Shown here in pieces: positions 1 through 5,638 of a DNA stretch of 5,646 nucleotides (positions within the stretch are counted from its first letter, which is position 1; each line of letters opens with the position of its first letter). This DNA is from a bacterium. GTDB taxonomy: Bacteria > Pseudomonadota > Gammaproteobacteria > Burkholderiales > Burkholderiaceae_C. Location of the stretch: the NCBI GenBank assembly GCA_030824095.1, contig JAVBYK010000332.1, positions 1-5,646 of the forward strand. The letters run 5' to 3'. The notes beneath the pieces are model-generated. The model saw only the letters and a program-made list of their open reading frames with translations, had not been told where the DNA came from and made no database searches. Made by a program: the position numbers and the translations under genes.

Positions 1-117
1 CTGGTGCCCTTCACGCCCCTGCTGGGCACTGGGCGAAGGCGTGAACCGCAGGTCCAGATCGCCGGACTTGGCGGCAAACTCGCACAGGTTGCGCACCGCA
101 ACGTTATAGGTGGTCAC
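1..117 (-). CDS. N-terminal fragment of a probable DinG-type ATP-dependent DNA helicase (partial, runs off window)
   Basis: The minus strand reads 39 open codons from a GTG at 115-117 to the window edge. The product begins VTTYNVAVRNLCEFAAK (first residue Met in vivo) and continues SGDLDLRFTPSPSAQQGREGH. From memory, the pattern VAVR-LCEF-AK-GDLDLRFTP-P-AQ-G-GH is the N-terminus of large betaproteobacterial DinG/Rad3-like superfamily 2 helicases that carry a Cas4-like PD-(D/E)XK module before the helicase core. Neither the nuclease residues nor the helicase motifs are in the window, so the call rests on this short stretch alone. GGGAG at 122-126 lies 4 nt before the GTG and is a plausible, slightly close ribosome-binding site. 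The start lies inside the upstream gene, overlapping its end by 14 nt, which suggests translational coupling. The fragment is too short to exclude another family with a similar N-terminus. Confidence 0.62.
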   Translation of the reverse strand, partial: MTTYNVAVRNLCEFAAKSGDLDLRFTPSPSAQQGREGHQ

Positions 118-889
118 CGCGCTCCCGCAGCATGGCCTGGCTGGGCTCTCCGTCGGGCCCGTCCGCACTGGGTGGCAGCGGCGTGGCCTTGGCCAGCACC
201 ATCCACAGGGCAAACGGCAGGTCCGCCACGGCGCGCTTGGGCGCATTGCGCGCCACCACCAGGCGGTCTCCCTCCAGTTGCATGACACCGCACTCCGCGG
301 GGATTTCGTCCGCAGCGGCAAAGGGGCGCCCCTTGGTGTCGCAACCCAGCACATACCAACACTGGCCACCGGCATCCAGGTAGCTGTCGCGTTTGTCCTT
401 GGATTTGAGATCGCCCATCAGGTCGGCGCGGCTGACCTTGATCTCGTGCACCACCGGCTCCAAGTAGCCGGCCACCGTGGTGTTGCGGATGGAAAACACA
501 TCGGGCATGCAGATCTTCCAGCGCGTGGGCTCCTCGGGAGCCGTGGGAAGACGCGAGCGGATGCTCAGGCCCGTCCAGACCAGGCGCCCATCGCGCAGCA
601 TGGCCTGCGCCACCCGGTCCACCAGTGCATCGTGCCGCGAGCGGGCCTGCCGGTTGGAATGAAAAGCCCGGGCCAGAAACGCAATGCCGGCATCCGTCAG
701 GCGCAGCTTGTCGTGGCCACCAGGTTCGCAGACCCGCTCCAGCAGGCCTGCCGCCAGCAACTCCACCTCCACACTGTCCAGACAGGGCCAGCCCGCGGAG
801 CGGTACATGTCGCGCAAGCGCCGGGCATGGGCGCGGCCCAGTGCGATGGCGTCCACGAGGGTGTTGGTTGGCGTGGTTTCGGTATTCAC
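104..889 (-). CDS. Putative winged-helix + PD-(D/E)XK nuclease-fold protein (MmcB-like), 261 aa
   Basis: I do not recognise a named gene. The middle of the protein has the signature of the restriction-endonuclease-like fold: PD at residues 129-130, then EIK at 149-151 (VVHEIKVSRADL), followed by a basic segment (KSKDKRDSYLDAG, 162-174) and a hydrophobic strand (CWYVLG, 177-182). This order, including the E-x-K-x-S/R-x-D-x-x-x-D run, resembles MmcB/DUF1052 DNA-repair proteins. Residues about 36-75 look like a small winged helix (helix VEVELLAAGLLERV, then LRLTDAG), so the protein may bind DNA. The start is GTG, supported by AGGA at 897-900, 7 nt upstream; no better ATG is in frame. It lies 36 nt after ybbA and overlaps the helicase-like gene downstream by 14 nt. 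Role in DNA repair or nucleic-acid processing is inferred; activity is unproven. Overlapping open frames on both strands are GC-rich shadows. Confidence 0.8.
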   Translation of the reverse strand: MNTETTPTNTLVDAIALGRAHARRLRDMYRSAGWPCLDSVEVELLAAGLLERVCEPGGHDKLRLTDAGIAFLARAFHSNRQARSRHDALVDRVAQAMLRDGRLVWTGLSIRSRLPTAPEEPTRWKICMPDVFSIRNTTVAGYLEPVVHEIKVSRADLMGDLKSKDKRDSYLDAGGQCWYVLGCDTKGRPFAAADEIPAECGVMQLEGDRLVVARNAPKRAVADLPFALWMVLAKATPLPPSADGPDGEPSQAMLRERGDHL

Positions 890-896
890 GCTTCTG

Positions 897-900
897 TCCT
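897..900 (-). promoter_or_regulatory. Ribosome-binding site (AGGA) for the nuclease-fold gene
   Basis: On the minus strand AGGA sits 7 nt before the GTG at 887-889, in the context CAGGACAGAAGCGTG. It supports the non-ATG start of the 261-residue protein. Confidence 0.6.
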
Positions 901-925
901 GCCCAACCTGGCGTCCGTGCGGCCG

Positions 926-1597
926 TTACTCGGCCATTTGCCCGGCTTCGATGGTGATGCGCCGGTCGCAACGCTCGGCGATGCCCCGGTCGTGGGTCAC
1001 CAGCACCAATGTGGTCCCCTGCTCGCGGTTCAGGTCAAACATCAGTTCCATGATTTTTTCGCCGGTGGCAAAGTCCAGGCTGCCGGTGGGCTCATCGGCC
1101 AGCAACACGGCCGGATGTACCACAAAGGCCCGGGCCAGTGCCACGCGCTGCTGCTCGCCACCGCTGAGAACCTTGGGGTAGGAGGTCAGCCGTTGTGACA
1201 GGCCCACCCGTGAGAGCATCTCTGTGGCCACCTTGCGGGCATCCCGGCGCCCCGAAAGCTCCAGCGGCAGCATCACGTTTTCCAGCGCCGTGAGGTTGCC
1301 CAGCAACTGAAAGCTCTGGAACACAAAGCCCACCTTGCTGGCACGCAGGGCGGCACGCTCGTCCTCATCCATGGCAAACAAATCCACACCCCCCAGACGC
1401 ACTGTGCCGGTGGTGGGTGTATCCAGACCTGCGATGATGGACAACAAGGTGCTCTTGCCGGAACCCGATGCGCCCACAATGGCTGCGGTCTCTCTGGCAT
1501 TTAGCGCAAAATCGATGCCACGCAGGATCTCCAGCGTGCCGGTGGAGTCGGTCACCGATTTGCCTACCTTCTCGACAGAAATAATGATTTCACTCAT
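926..1597 (-). CDS. ybbA: ABC transporter ATP-binding protein, YbbA/LolD/MacB-type, 223 aa
   Basis: This is a complete cytoplasmic ABC ATPase of the MacB/LolD/YbbA class, which powers FtsX-like permeases acting on envelope lipids, lipoproteins or toxic compounds. All motifs are present: Walker A GASGSGKS (42-49), Q-loop Gln94 in GFVFQSFQLL, signature LSGGE (144-148), Walker B VLLADEP (164-170) with catalytic Glu169, D-loop SLD (173-175) and H-loop His202. FVFQSFQLLGNLTALENVMLPLEL is typical of this class. The ATG at 1595-1597 gives the normal family length; the frame stays open upstream to 2038, but that extension is antisense to tesA. The symbol is chosen because the gene is divergent from tesA, as in E. 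coli. There ybbA is followed by the permease gene ybbP, but here the next gene is a nuclease-fold protein, so the partner lies elsewhere. The upstream purine run AGAGAGA is a weak ribosome-binding site. Confidence 0.93.
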   Translation of the reverse strand: MSEIIISVEKVGKSVTDSTGTLEILRGIDFALNARETAAIVGASGSGKSTLLSIIAGLDTPTTGTVRLGGVDLFAMDEDERAALRASKVGFVFQSFQLLGNLTALENVMLPLELSGRRDARKVATEMLSRVGLSQRLTSYPKVLSGGEQQRVALARAFVVHPAVLLADEPTGSLDFATGEKIMELMFDLNREQGTTLVLVTHDRGIAERCDRRITIEAGQMAE

Positions 1598-1598
1598 G
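1595..1598. other. Shared CATG: overlapping divergent start codons of ybbA and tesA
   Basis: CATG at 1595-1598 supplies the ATG of ybbA on the minus strand (1597 to 1595) and an ATG of tesA on the plus strand (1596-1598). The two coding regions overlap by 2 nt, so each gene's leader and promoter must lie inside the other's coding sequence. If tesA instead starts at the in-frame ATG at 1584-1586, the overlap becomes 14 nt. Confidence 0.75.
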
Positions 1599-2252
1599 GG
1601 TCTCTCTTTGATTCGACGACACTGTATCGCGTTGGGTGTCTTGGCAGGACTTGCGGGGCCTTTCCTGGTCCAGGCGGCACCGCCAGCACCGCGCCAGCCC
1701 ACGATTCTGGTCGTGGGCGATTCGCTCAGCGCCGAGTATGGCCTCAAACGTGGCAGCGGCTGGGTGGCATTGATGGAGCAACGCATGGCACAGGAAAAAC
1801 TGCCGGCCAAGGTCATCAACGCCAGCATCAGCGGCGACACCACCTCCGGCGGCCGCTCACGACTCTCGGCCCTGCTTGCACAGCACCAGCCAACCCTGGT
1901 GGTCATTGAACTGGGAGGCAATGACGCCCTACGCGGCCTGCCGCTGCAGATGACCCAGGATAATCTGCAGGCCATGGCGCAAGCGGCCCAAGCCTCGGGT
2001 GCCAAGGTACTGCTGATTGGCATGCAGGTGCCCCCCAACTATGGCCAGGACTATGCCGCGCGCTTTGCAGCGACCTTTGCCACGGTTGCCAAGGCCAACA
2101 AGACCGCGCTGGTGCCGTTCCTGCTGAAAGGTGTGGCCGATGGACCGGATGCCTCGCGGCTGTTCCAGAATGACCGTATCCACCCCAACGAGGCGGCCCA
2201 CCCCATCATCCTCAACAATGTGTGGCCCACCCTGAAAAAACTGATTGCATGA
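1596..2252 (+). CDS. tesA: SGNH-family arylesterase / lysophospholipase TesA, 218 aa
   Basis: TesA is a periplasmic serine hydrolase (thioesterase I / protease I / lysophospholipase L1) acting on acyl-CoA-like thioesters, aryl esters and lysophospholipids. The N-terminus is a signal peptide: LIRRHC, a hydrophobic core (IALGVLAGLAGPFLV), then a cleavage site near VQA-AP (residue 27 or 28). All SGNH blocks are present: GDSLS with nucleophile Ser43, Gly80 in SISGDTTSGG, Asn109 in ELGGND, and Asp193-x-x-His196 in DRIHP. Length fits the family. The ATG at 1596 gives a normal signal peptide; an in-frame ATG at 1584 would add four residues (MISL), and neither has a strong ribosome-binding site, so the start is uncertain by 12 nt. 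The frame is open back to 1335, but that part is antisense to ybbA. The stop overlaps the mnmH start by 4 nt. Confidence 0.93.
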   Translation: MGLSLIRRHCIALGVLAGLAGPFLVQAAPPAPRQPTILVVGDSLSAEYGLKRGSGWVALMEQRMAQEKLPAKVINASISGDTTSGGRSRLSALLAQHQPTLVVIELGGNDALRGLPLQMTQDNLQAMAQAAQASGAKVLLIGMQVPPNYGQDYAARFAATFATVAKANKTALVPFLLKGVADGPDASRLFQNDRIHPNEAAHPIILNNVWPTLKKLIA

Positions 2253-3307
2253 GCCTGAACATTTTGAATGCGGCCGAAGTCCTGGCCCAGCTGGATAGTT
2301 TCGACACCGTCATCGACGCGCGCAGCGAAAGCGAATTTGCACTGGACCACCTGCCCGGTGCGGTGAACTGGCCCACGCTCAACGACGAGGAGCGCAAGCT
2401 GGTCGGCACCATGTACGTGCAGGTCAACCAGTTCGAAGCCAAGAAGCGCGGTGCCGCCATCGCGGCGCGCAACATCGCTGCGCACATTGAACGGGACGTG
2501 ATTGACAAGCCCAAGGACTGGAAGCCGTTGGCCTATTGCTGGCGCGGTGGCAAACGCAGCGGTTCACTCTCGCTGATCCTGGATCAGATCGGCTTTCGTG
2601 TGACCCTGGTTGAAGGCGGCTACAAGGCCTTTCGGGCCGCCATGCTACTGGACATCCAAAGGATTGCACCAACACTGGACTGGCGTGTGGTCTGCGGCAC
2701 AACCGGATCTGGCAAGACACGGCTGCTGCACGCGCTGGCCGATGCCGGCGCCCAGGTGCTCGACCTGGAGGCGCTGGCCAACCACCGCAGCTCGGTGCTG
2801 GGCGCCATTCCCGGCTTGCCACAGCCATCGCAGAAGCGGTTCGACACGCTGATCTGGGACGCCCTGCGGCGCTTCGACCCCAGCCGTCCGGTGTTCGTGG
2901 AAAGCGAAAGCAAGAAAGTGGGCAATGTTTCGGTGCCCACCACGTTGGTTGAATGCATGCGCGCAAGCCCCTGCCTGGATCTGAACCTGCCCATGGACGA
3001 GCGTGTGGCGCTCTTGATGGAAGACTATGACTTCTTCGTCAAGGACCGCGCCCATTTCTGCGAACGGCTGGACGTGCTGGCCGAGTTTCGCGGCAAGGCA
3101 CTGGTCCAGGAATGGAAAGACAAAGTGGAATGTGGCAATGTGCACCCGGTGGTGCACGACCTGCTCGTCCAGCACTACGATCCGGTCTACCGCCAGTCCA
3201 TGCAGCGCAATTTCCGGCAGTACCCCCAGGCACGCACGATTGCACCCAGCGACCGATCGATGGAGGCTATGCGCCGCCTGGCGCTGCAATTGCTGGAGTT
3301 ACCGTAA
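2249..3307 (+). CDS. mnmH: tRNA 2-selenouridine(34) synthase MnmH (SelU), 352 aa
   Basis: MnmH replaces the sulfur of 2-thiouridine at wobble position 34 of tRNA-Lys, -Glu and -Gln with selenium from selenophosphate, via an S-geranylated intermediate. Residues about 5-130 form the rhodanese domain (VIDARSESEF at 21-30, HLPGAVNWP at 34-42), with catalytic Cys97 in YCWRGGKRS, the same position as I recall for E. coli SelU. The second part is a P-loop domain with Walker A GTTGSGKT (150-157). Length is close to the E. coli protein (about 364). The ATG at 2249 is chosen because MSLNIL begins the rhodanese fold and forms ATGA with the tesA stop; a GTG at 2222 would only add nine residues lying inside tesA. 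No strong ribosome-binding site is visible, so re-initiation after tesA is likely. Function requires SelD elsewhere in the genome. Confidence 0.95.
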   Translation: MSLNILNAAEVLAQLDSFDTVIDARSESEFALDHLPGAVNWPTLNDEERKLVGTMYVQVNQFEAKKRGAAIAARNIAAHIERDVIDKPKDWKPLAYCWRGGKRSGSLSLILDQIGFRVTLVEGGYKAFRAAMLLDIQRIAPTLDWRVVCGTTGSGKTRLLHALADAGAQVLDLEALANHRSSVLGAIPGLPQPSQKRFDTLIWDALRRFDPSRPVFVESESKKVGNVSVPTTLVECMRASPCLDLNLPMDERVALLMEDYDFFVKDRAHFCERLDVLAEFRGKALVQEWKDKVECGNVHPVVHDLLVQHYDPVYRQSMQRNFRQYPQARTIAPSDRSMEAMRRLALQLLELP

Positions 3308-3313
3308 AGGTGC

Positions 3314-3327
3314 GCGGCCGAGGCCGC
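3314..3327. terminator. GC hairpin between convergent mnmH and the small lysine-rich gene
   Basis: GCGGC (3314-3318), loop CGAG, GCCGC (3323-3327) is a perfect 5-bp stem, 6 nt after the mnmH stop and within the 27-nt gap between convergent genes. No T-run follows on either strand, so it is at best a weak bidirectional terminator or part of the 3' end structure. Confidence 0.3.
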
Positions 3328-3334
3328 TGTATGG

Positions 3335-3517
3335 TCAGTTGCCGCCGGCAGCTGGTGTTGCGCCGGGGTCGGCCGGTGTCTGCTCATCCGCGGGCGCATC
3401 CTGGTCGCCCGCTCCATGAACCTTGCGTTCATGCTTTTCCTTGAGCTTTTCCTCTTTCTTCTTCTTTTTGGCCAGTTCTTTCTGGCGTTTCTCGTAACCG
3501 TAATTGGGTGTTGCCAA
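3335..3517 (-). CDS. Small lysine-rich hypothetical protein, 60 aa (TTG start)
   Basis: No function is known to me. The product starts MATPNYGYEKRQKELAKKKK and is highly charged: residues about 9-33 are a Lys/Glu/Arg-rich, probably helical segment (KKKKKEEKLKEKHERK). The tail is Ala/Pro/Asp-rich and probably disordered, ending PAAGGN. Short proteins beginning MATPNY-YEKRQ-ELAKK recur, from memory, in Comamonadaceae as hypothetical proteins, which favours a real gene. The start is a TTG at 3515-3517, the only plausible initiator before an in-frame stop upstream; AGAAAG about 6 nt before it is a weak ribosome-binding site. It follows the DUF2189 gene by 53 nt and may be the last gene of that operon. 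A longer overlapping frame from 3543 shares most of the region but gives a low-complexity Arg/Ser translation and is rejected. Confidence 0.72.
   Translation of the reverse strand: MATPNYGYEKRQKELAKKKKKEEKLKEKHERKVHGAGDQDAPADEQTPADPGATPAAGGN
3336..3354 (+). terminator. Second hairpin downstream of mnmH, inside the 3' end of the small gene
   Basis: CAGTTGCC (3336-3343), loop GCC, GGCAGCTG (3347-3354) forms an 8-bp stem with one G-U wobble (3339 with 3351). It lies about 30 nt after the mnmH stop. The following bases (GTGTTGCG) are not T-rich, so intrinsic termination is uncertain. It overlaps the last codons of the opposite-strand gene. Confidence 0.3.
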
Positions 3518-3570
3518 GGTGTGCTTTCTGTAGTTGCCGACACTGTACCACCTCGGGCCGGCTCATTCCC

Positions 3571-4380
3571 CTAATCAGCGAGCCATTCCACCGAACCACG
3601 GTAGGCATGCCAGCTGGCGTGCCCCAGCAAAGGCCCAGCAATCAGCAGGCCGGCAGCCAGCGGCAGCAACAGGGACACCACCACCAGCATCGTGATGACT
3701 GCCCCCCACAGGAGCATGACGCCGGTGTTGCGGAAGAACACCTCGATGCTGGTAATGGCGGCGGAGACGGCATCGGTATCGCGATCCAGAATCATGGGAA
3801 TGGACACCACGGTGATGGTGAAGACCAGCACCGCGAAAGCCCCGCCGACAATGGTGTAGGCCGCCACGAACTCCCAATTGTCCGGATTGAAGACGGCCTG
3901 AATCACGCTGCTCGTGGATGGCATGCCAGTGTTGAAAAACACCGCAAATACCACGAGAGACGCCCGACCCCACAACAACTCCAGGACGATCAACACCAGG
4001 ATCAGCATGGCCATGCTGCGTACGTGGGGCTCCCAGCAGGTCAGCGACAGACCCAATTCCGACGGCAGGCCCAATTCACGCCGACGGCTGACCTCGTACA
4101 GACCCATGGCGAGAAATGGCCCGAGCAGCAGGCAGCCGGACGCAATCGACATGGTGTATTCGGGTTTGGACCGAAATACCGCGCCCAGAATGATGGCCAT
4201 GCAAGCGAACGCAGACCCGTAAAACGCCCCGATACCGGGATGGGCGCGCAGGTCCTGCCAACCCGCGGTCAGCCAATGCAACACGTCTGACGGCCGCAGC
4301 GGGCGAATGCGTTTTTTGGGCGCCTCGGAAGGCGGTGGAATATAGGGCTCGGGCGCGTCGACGGCAGGAAATTGACTCAT
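3571..4380 (-). CDS. DUF2189 domain-containing integral membrane protein, 269 aa
   Basis: This is a multi-pass inner-membrane protein of unknown function. A cytoplasmic-looking, Pro-rich N-terminus (1-30, with PKKRIRPLRPSD at 21-32) leads into hydrophobic segments at about 50-69, 76-97, 122-149, 171-197 and 220-251, the last perhaps two helices. Family hallmarks recalled for DUF2189 are visible: W-x-x-G-W-x-D-L near the N-terminus (36-44), PMILDRDTDAVSAAITS (195-211) and GPLLGHASWHAYR (249-261). The ATG at 4378-4380 is chosen because it precedes the conserved region and the frame gives normal family length; AGG at 4389-4391 is a possible ribosome-binding site, lying inside a hairpin. The gene follows metC by 52 nt on the same strand, so co-transcription is likely, but this gives no clear functional link. 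DUF2189 genes are sometimes found near cytochrome oxidase genes in other bacteria; none is seen here. Confidence 0.88.
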   Translation of the reverse strand: MSQFPAVDAPEPYIPPPSEAPKKRIRPLRPSDVLHWLTAGWQDLRAHPGIGAFYGSAFACMAIILGAVFRSKPEYTMSIASGCLLLGPFLAMGLYEVSRRRELGLPSELGLSLTCWEPHVRSMAMLILVLIVLELLWGRASLVVFAVFFNTGMPSTSSVIQAVFNPDNWEFVAAYTIVGGAFAVLVFTITVVSIPMILDRDTDAVSAAITSIEVFFRNTGVMLLWGAVITMLVVVSLLLPLAAGLLIAGPLLGHASWHAYRGSVEWLAD

Positions 4381-4385
4381 GTCAA

Positions 4386-4399
4386 CAGCCTAGTGGCTG
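4386..4399 (-). promoter_or_regulatory. Small hairpin over the DUF2189 ribosome-binding region
   Basis: CAGCC (4386-4390), loop TAGT, GGCTG (4395-4399) is a perfect 5-bp stem in the 52-nt gap between metC and the DUF2189 gene. On the minus strand it ends 5 nt before the ATG and covers the only AGG candidate (4389-4391), so it could reduce initiation. No T-run follows, so it is not an obvious terminator. The rest of the gap shows nothing I can name. Confidence 0.3.
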
Positions 4400-4432
4400 C
4401 GACATCCCCTGCCTATAGAGGAAAACACGGGG

Positions 4433-5638
4433 TCAGCGCAACAATTGCAGTGCCTGGGCAATGTCCGCCTGCAAGTCCACTAGGGCCTCCAGGCCCACCG
4501 AGAAGCGCACCAGTGTGCCGCGCGCCAGGTGCTGGGGCCAGCCACTGCGCATGGACTCCAGTTCGTAGGGCACCACCAGGCTGATGGGGCCGCCCCAGCT
4601 ATAGCCCAGCCGGAACAGTTTGAGTGCGTCGCAGAAGGCATCGACTTGGTCCTGGCTGTAGCGCGCATCAACCACCACGCTGAACAAACCGGCGGCACCG
4701 CCGGGTCCGTTCTTGCACAGGGCCTTCCAGTGCGCATGCCCTGGCGAGCCTGCAAGAGCAGGATGCAGGACCTGCGCAAACTCGGGTTGCGTATCGCACC
4801 ACTGAGCGAGGATTCGGGCATTCTCGTCGTGTGCCTGGTAGCGCAGCGCCATGCTGGGCAAAGCGCGCAAAACGCTTTCTGCATCATTGGCGCCCACGCC
4901 AAGACCCAGGCGCATGTGGGTGAGCTTGATGCGCAGATGCACACCGGTGTCCCGGGTGATGACGCTGCCCATTAGCACGTCGCCACCACCACTCGGGTAT
5001 TTGGTCAACGCATGAACCGACAGGTCCACACCGAGGGGCGTCTCTTGGTCCGGCAGCAGATTGAACGGCTGGAACGCCAAGCCGGCTCCCCAGGTGTTGT
5101 CTAGCGCCACGCGCACACCCTTGTGCTTGCAAATGCGCACCAGTTCCACCAGATCGGGAAACTCCAGCGTGACGGAGCCCGCTGCCTCCACCCACACCAG
5201 GCGGGTGCGATCCGACATCTTGGATGCCAGGTCCTGCGGATCCATGGGGTCGTAATAGCGGTGGGTGATACCCCAGTCCTTGAGTTCACCCTCGGCCAGT
5301 GCCTTGTTGGGTCCGTAGGCGTTGTCGGGGATCAGGACCTCATCACCGGCTTTCAACAGGGACAGCGCCACCAGAGCCACCGCCGCCAGACCGCTGGGCG
5401 CCAACACGCACTGCAGACCACCCTCCAACGTGCACAGGCGTTCTTCCAGCGCATAGGTGGTCGGCGTGCCGTGCAGGCCGTAGGTGTAGGCCGACTTGTC
5501 CTTCCACTCGCGGCTGCGCATGGCGGAAACCGTGGGAAAAAAAACCGTGGACGCCTTGAAAACACCCGGCTGGGGCGCGTCAAAGCCGGATGGAGCCACA
5601 TAGGGGTGGTGAATCAAGCCAGTGATTGGGTCCTGCAT
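4433..5638 (-). CDS. metC: Cystathionine beta-lyase-like PLP enzyme (MetC family), 401 aa
   Basis: This belongs to the Cys/Met-metabolism PLP enzymes (aspartate aminotransferase fold). MetC cleaves cystathionine to homocysteine, pyruvate and ammonia in the cytoplasm, feeding methionine synthesis. Visible landmarks: Tyr53 in TYGLHGTPTT, PSGLAA (81-86) at the PLP phosphate, Tyr108 in DNAYGP, Asp180 in LDNTWGAG facing the pyridine nitrogen, Schiff-base Lys213 in HALTKYPSGGGDVLMG, SWGG (347-350) and Arg378 in VRFSVGLE at the substrate carboxylate. Length is normal. An oddity is Leu55, where the common motif is Y-G-R with Arg contacting the PLP phosphate of the neighbouring subunit; related betaproteobacterial sequences may share this. 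The ATG at 5636-5638 has GGA 5 nt upstream, but only 8 nt precede it in the window, so promoter and first operon gene cannot be judged. A different C-S lyase or gamma-lyase specificity is possible. Confidence 0.88.
   Translation of the reverse strand: MQDPITGLIHHPYVAPSGFDAPQPGVFKASTVFFPTVSAMRSREWKDKSAYTYGLHGTPTTYALEERLCTLEGGLQCVLAPSGLAAVALVALSLLKAGDEVLIPDNAYGPNKALAEGELKDWGITHRYYDPMDPQDLASKMSDRTRLVWVEAAGSVTLEFPDLVELVRICKHKGVRVALDNTWGAGLAFQPFNLLPDQETPLGVDLSVHALTKYPSGGGDVLMGSVITRDTGVHLRIKLTHMRLGLGVGANDAESVLRALPSMALRYQAHDENARILAQWCDTQPEFAQVLHPALAGSPGHAHWKALCKNGPGGAAGLFSVVVDARYSQDQVDAFCDALKLFRLGYSWGGPISLVVPYELESMRSGWPQHLARGTLVRFSVGLEALVDLQADIAQALQLLR
5527..5550. repeat. 9-bp direct repeat and A8 homopolymer inside metC
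   Basis: AAACCGTGG occurs at 5527-5535 and again at 5542-5550, and a run of eight A (5537-5544) lies between and partly in the second copy. On the coding strand this is a T8 tract spelling Phe33-Phe34, flanked by Thr-Val on both sides. The reading frame is intact. Confidence 0.7.

Noticed and set aside
114..971. Minus-strand frame of 285 codons overlapping the nuclease-fold gene
   Set aside because: Its translation is low-complexity Arg/Gly/Ala/Pro without motifs, while the alternative frame holds PD...EIK, a supported GTG start and a good ribosome-binding site.
110..1198. Plus-strand open frame of 362 codons opposite ybbA and the nuclease-fold gene
   Set aside because: It is antisense to two well-supported genes, its translation is rich in His/Gln/Gly/Ala with no family motifs, and long antisense frames are expected at this GC content.
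1335..1595. N-terminal extension of tesA by up to 87 codons
   Set aside because: The extension is the antisense of ybbA and would bury the signal peptide; SGNH esterases of this type begin with the signal sequence.
1598..1660. A sigma-70 promoter for ybbA inside the tesA 5' end
   Set aside because: A TACAGT-like -10 can be found on the minus strand, but no -35 sits at acceptable spacing, so I do not call it.
1598..2038. N-terminal extension of ybbA by 147 codons
   Set aside because: It is antisense to tesA, and ABC ATPases of this class begin a few residues before the I-x-V-x-x-V-x-K-x-V segment, as the ATG at 1597 gives.
3187..3543. Alternative 118-codon frame across the small lysine-rich gene
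   Set aside because: It extends into the mnmH 3' end on the opposite strand, and its translation is Arg/Ser-rich without a recognised start pattern, whereas the neighbouring frame has the MATPNYGYEKRQ pattern.
3508..4290. Plus-strand open frame of 260 codons opposite the DUF2189 gene
   Set aside because: Composition is dominated by Gln/His/Gly/Arg, as expected of the complement of a membrane-protein gene; no recognisable domain or ribosome-binding site.
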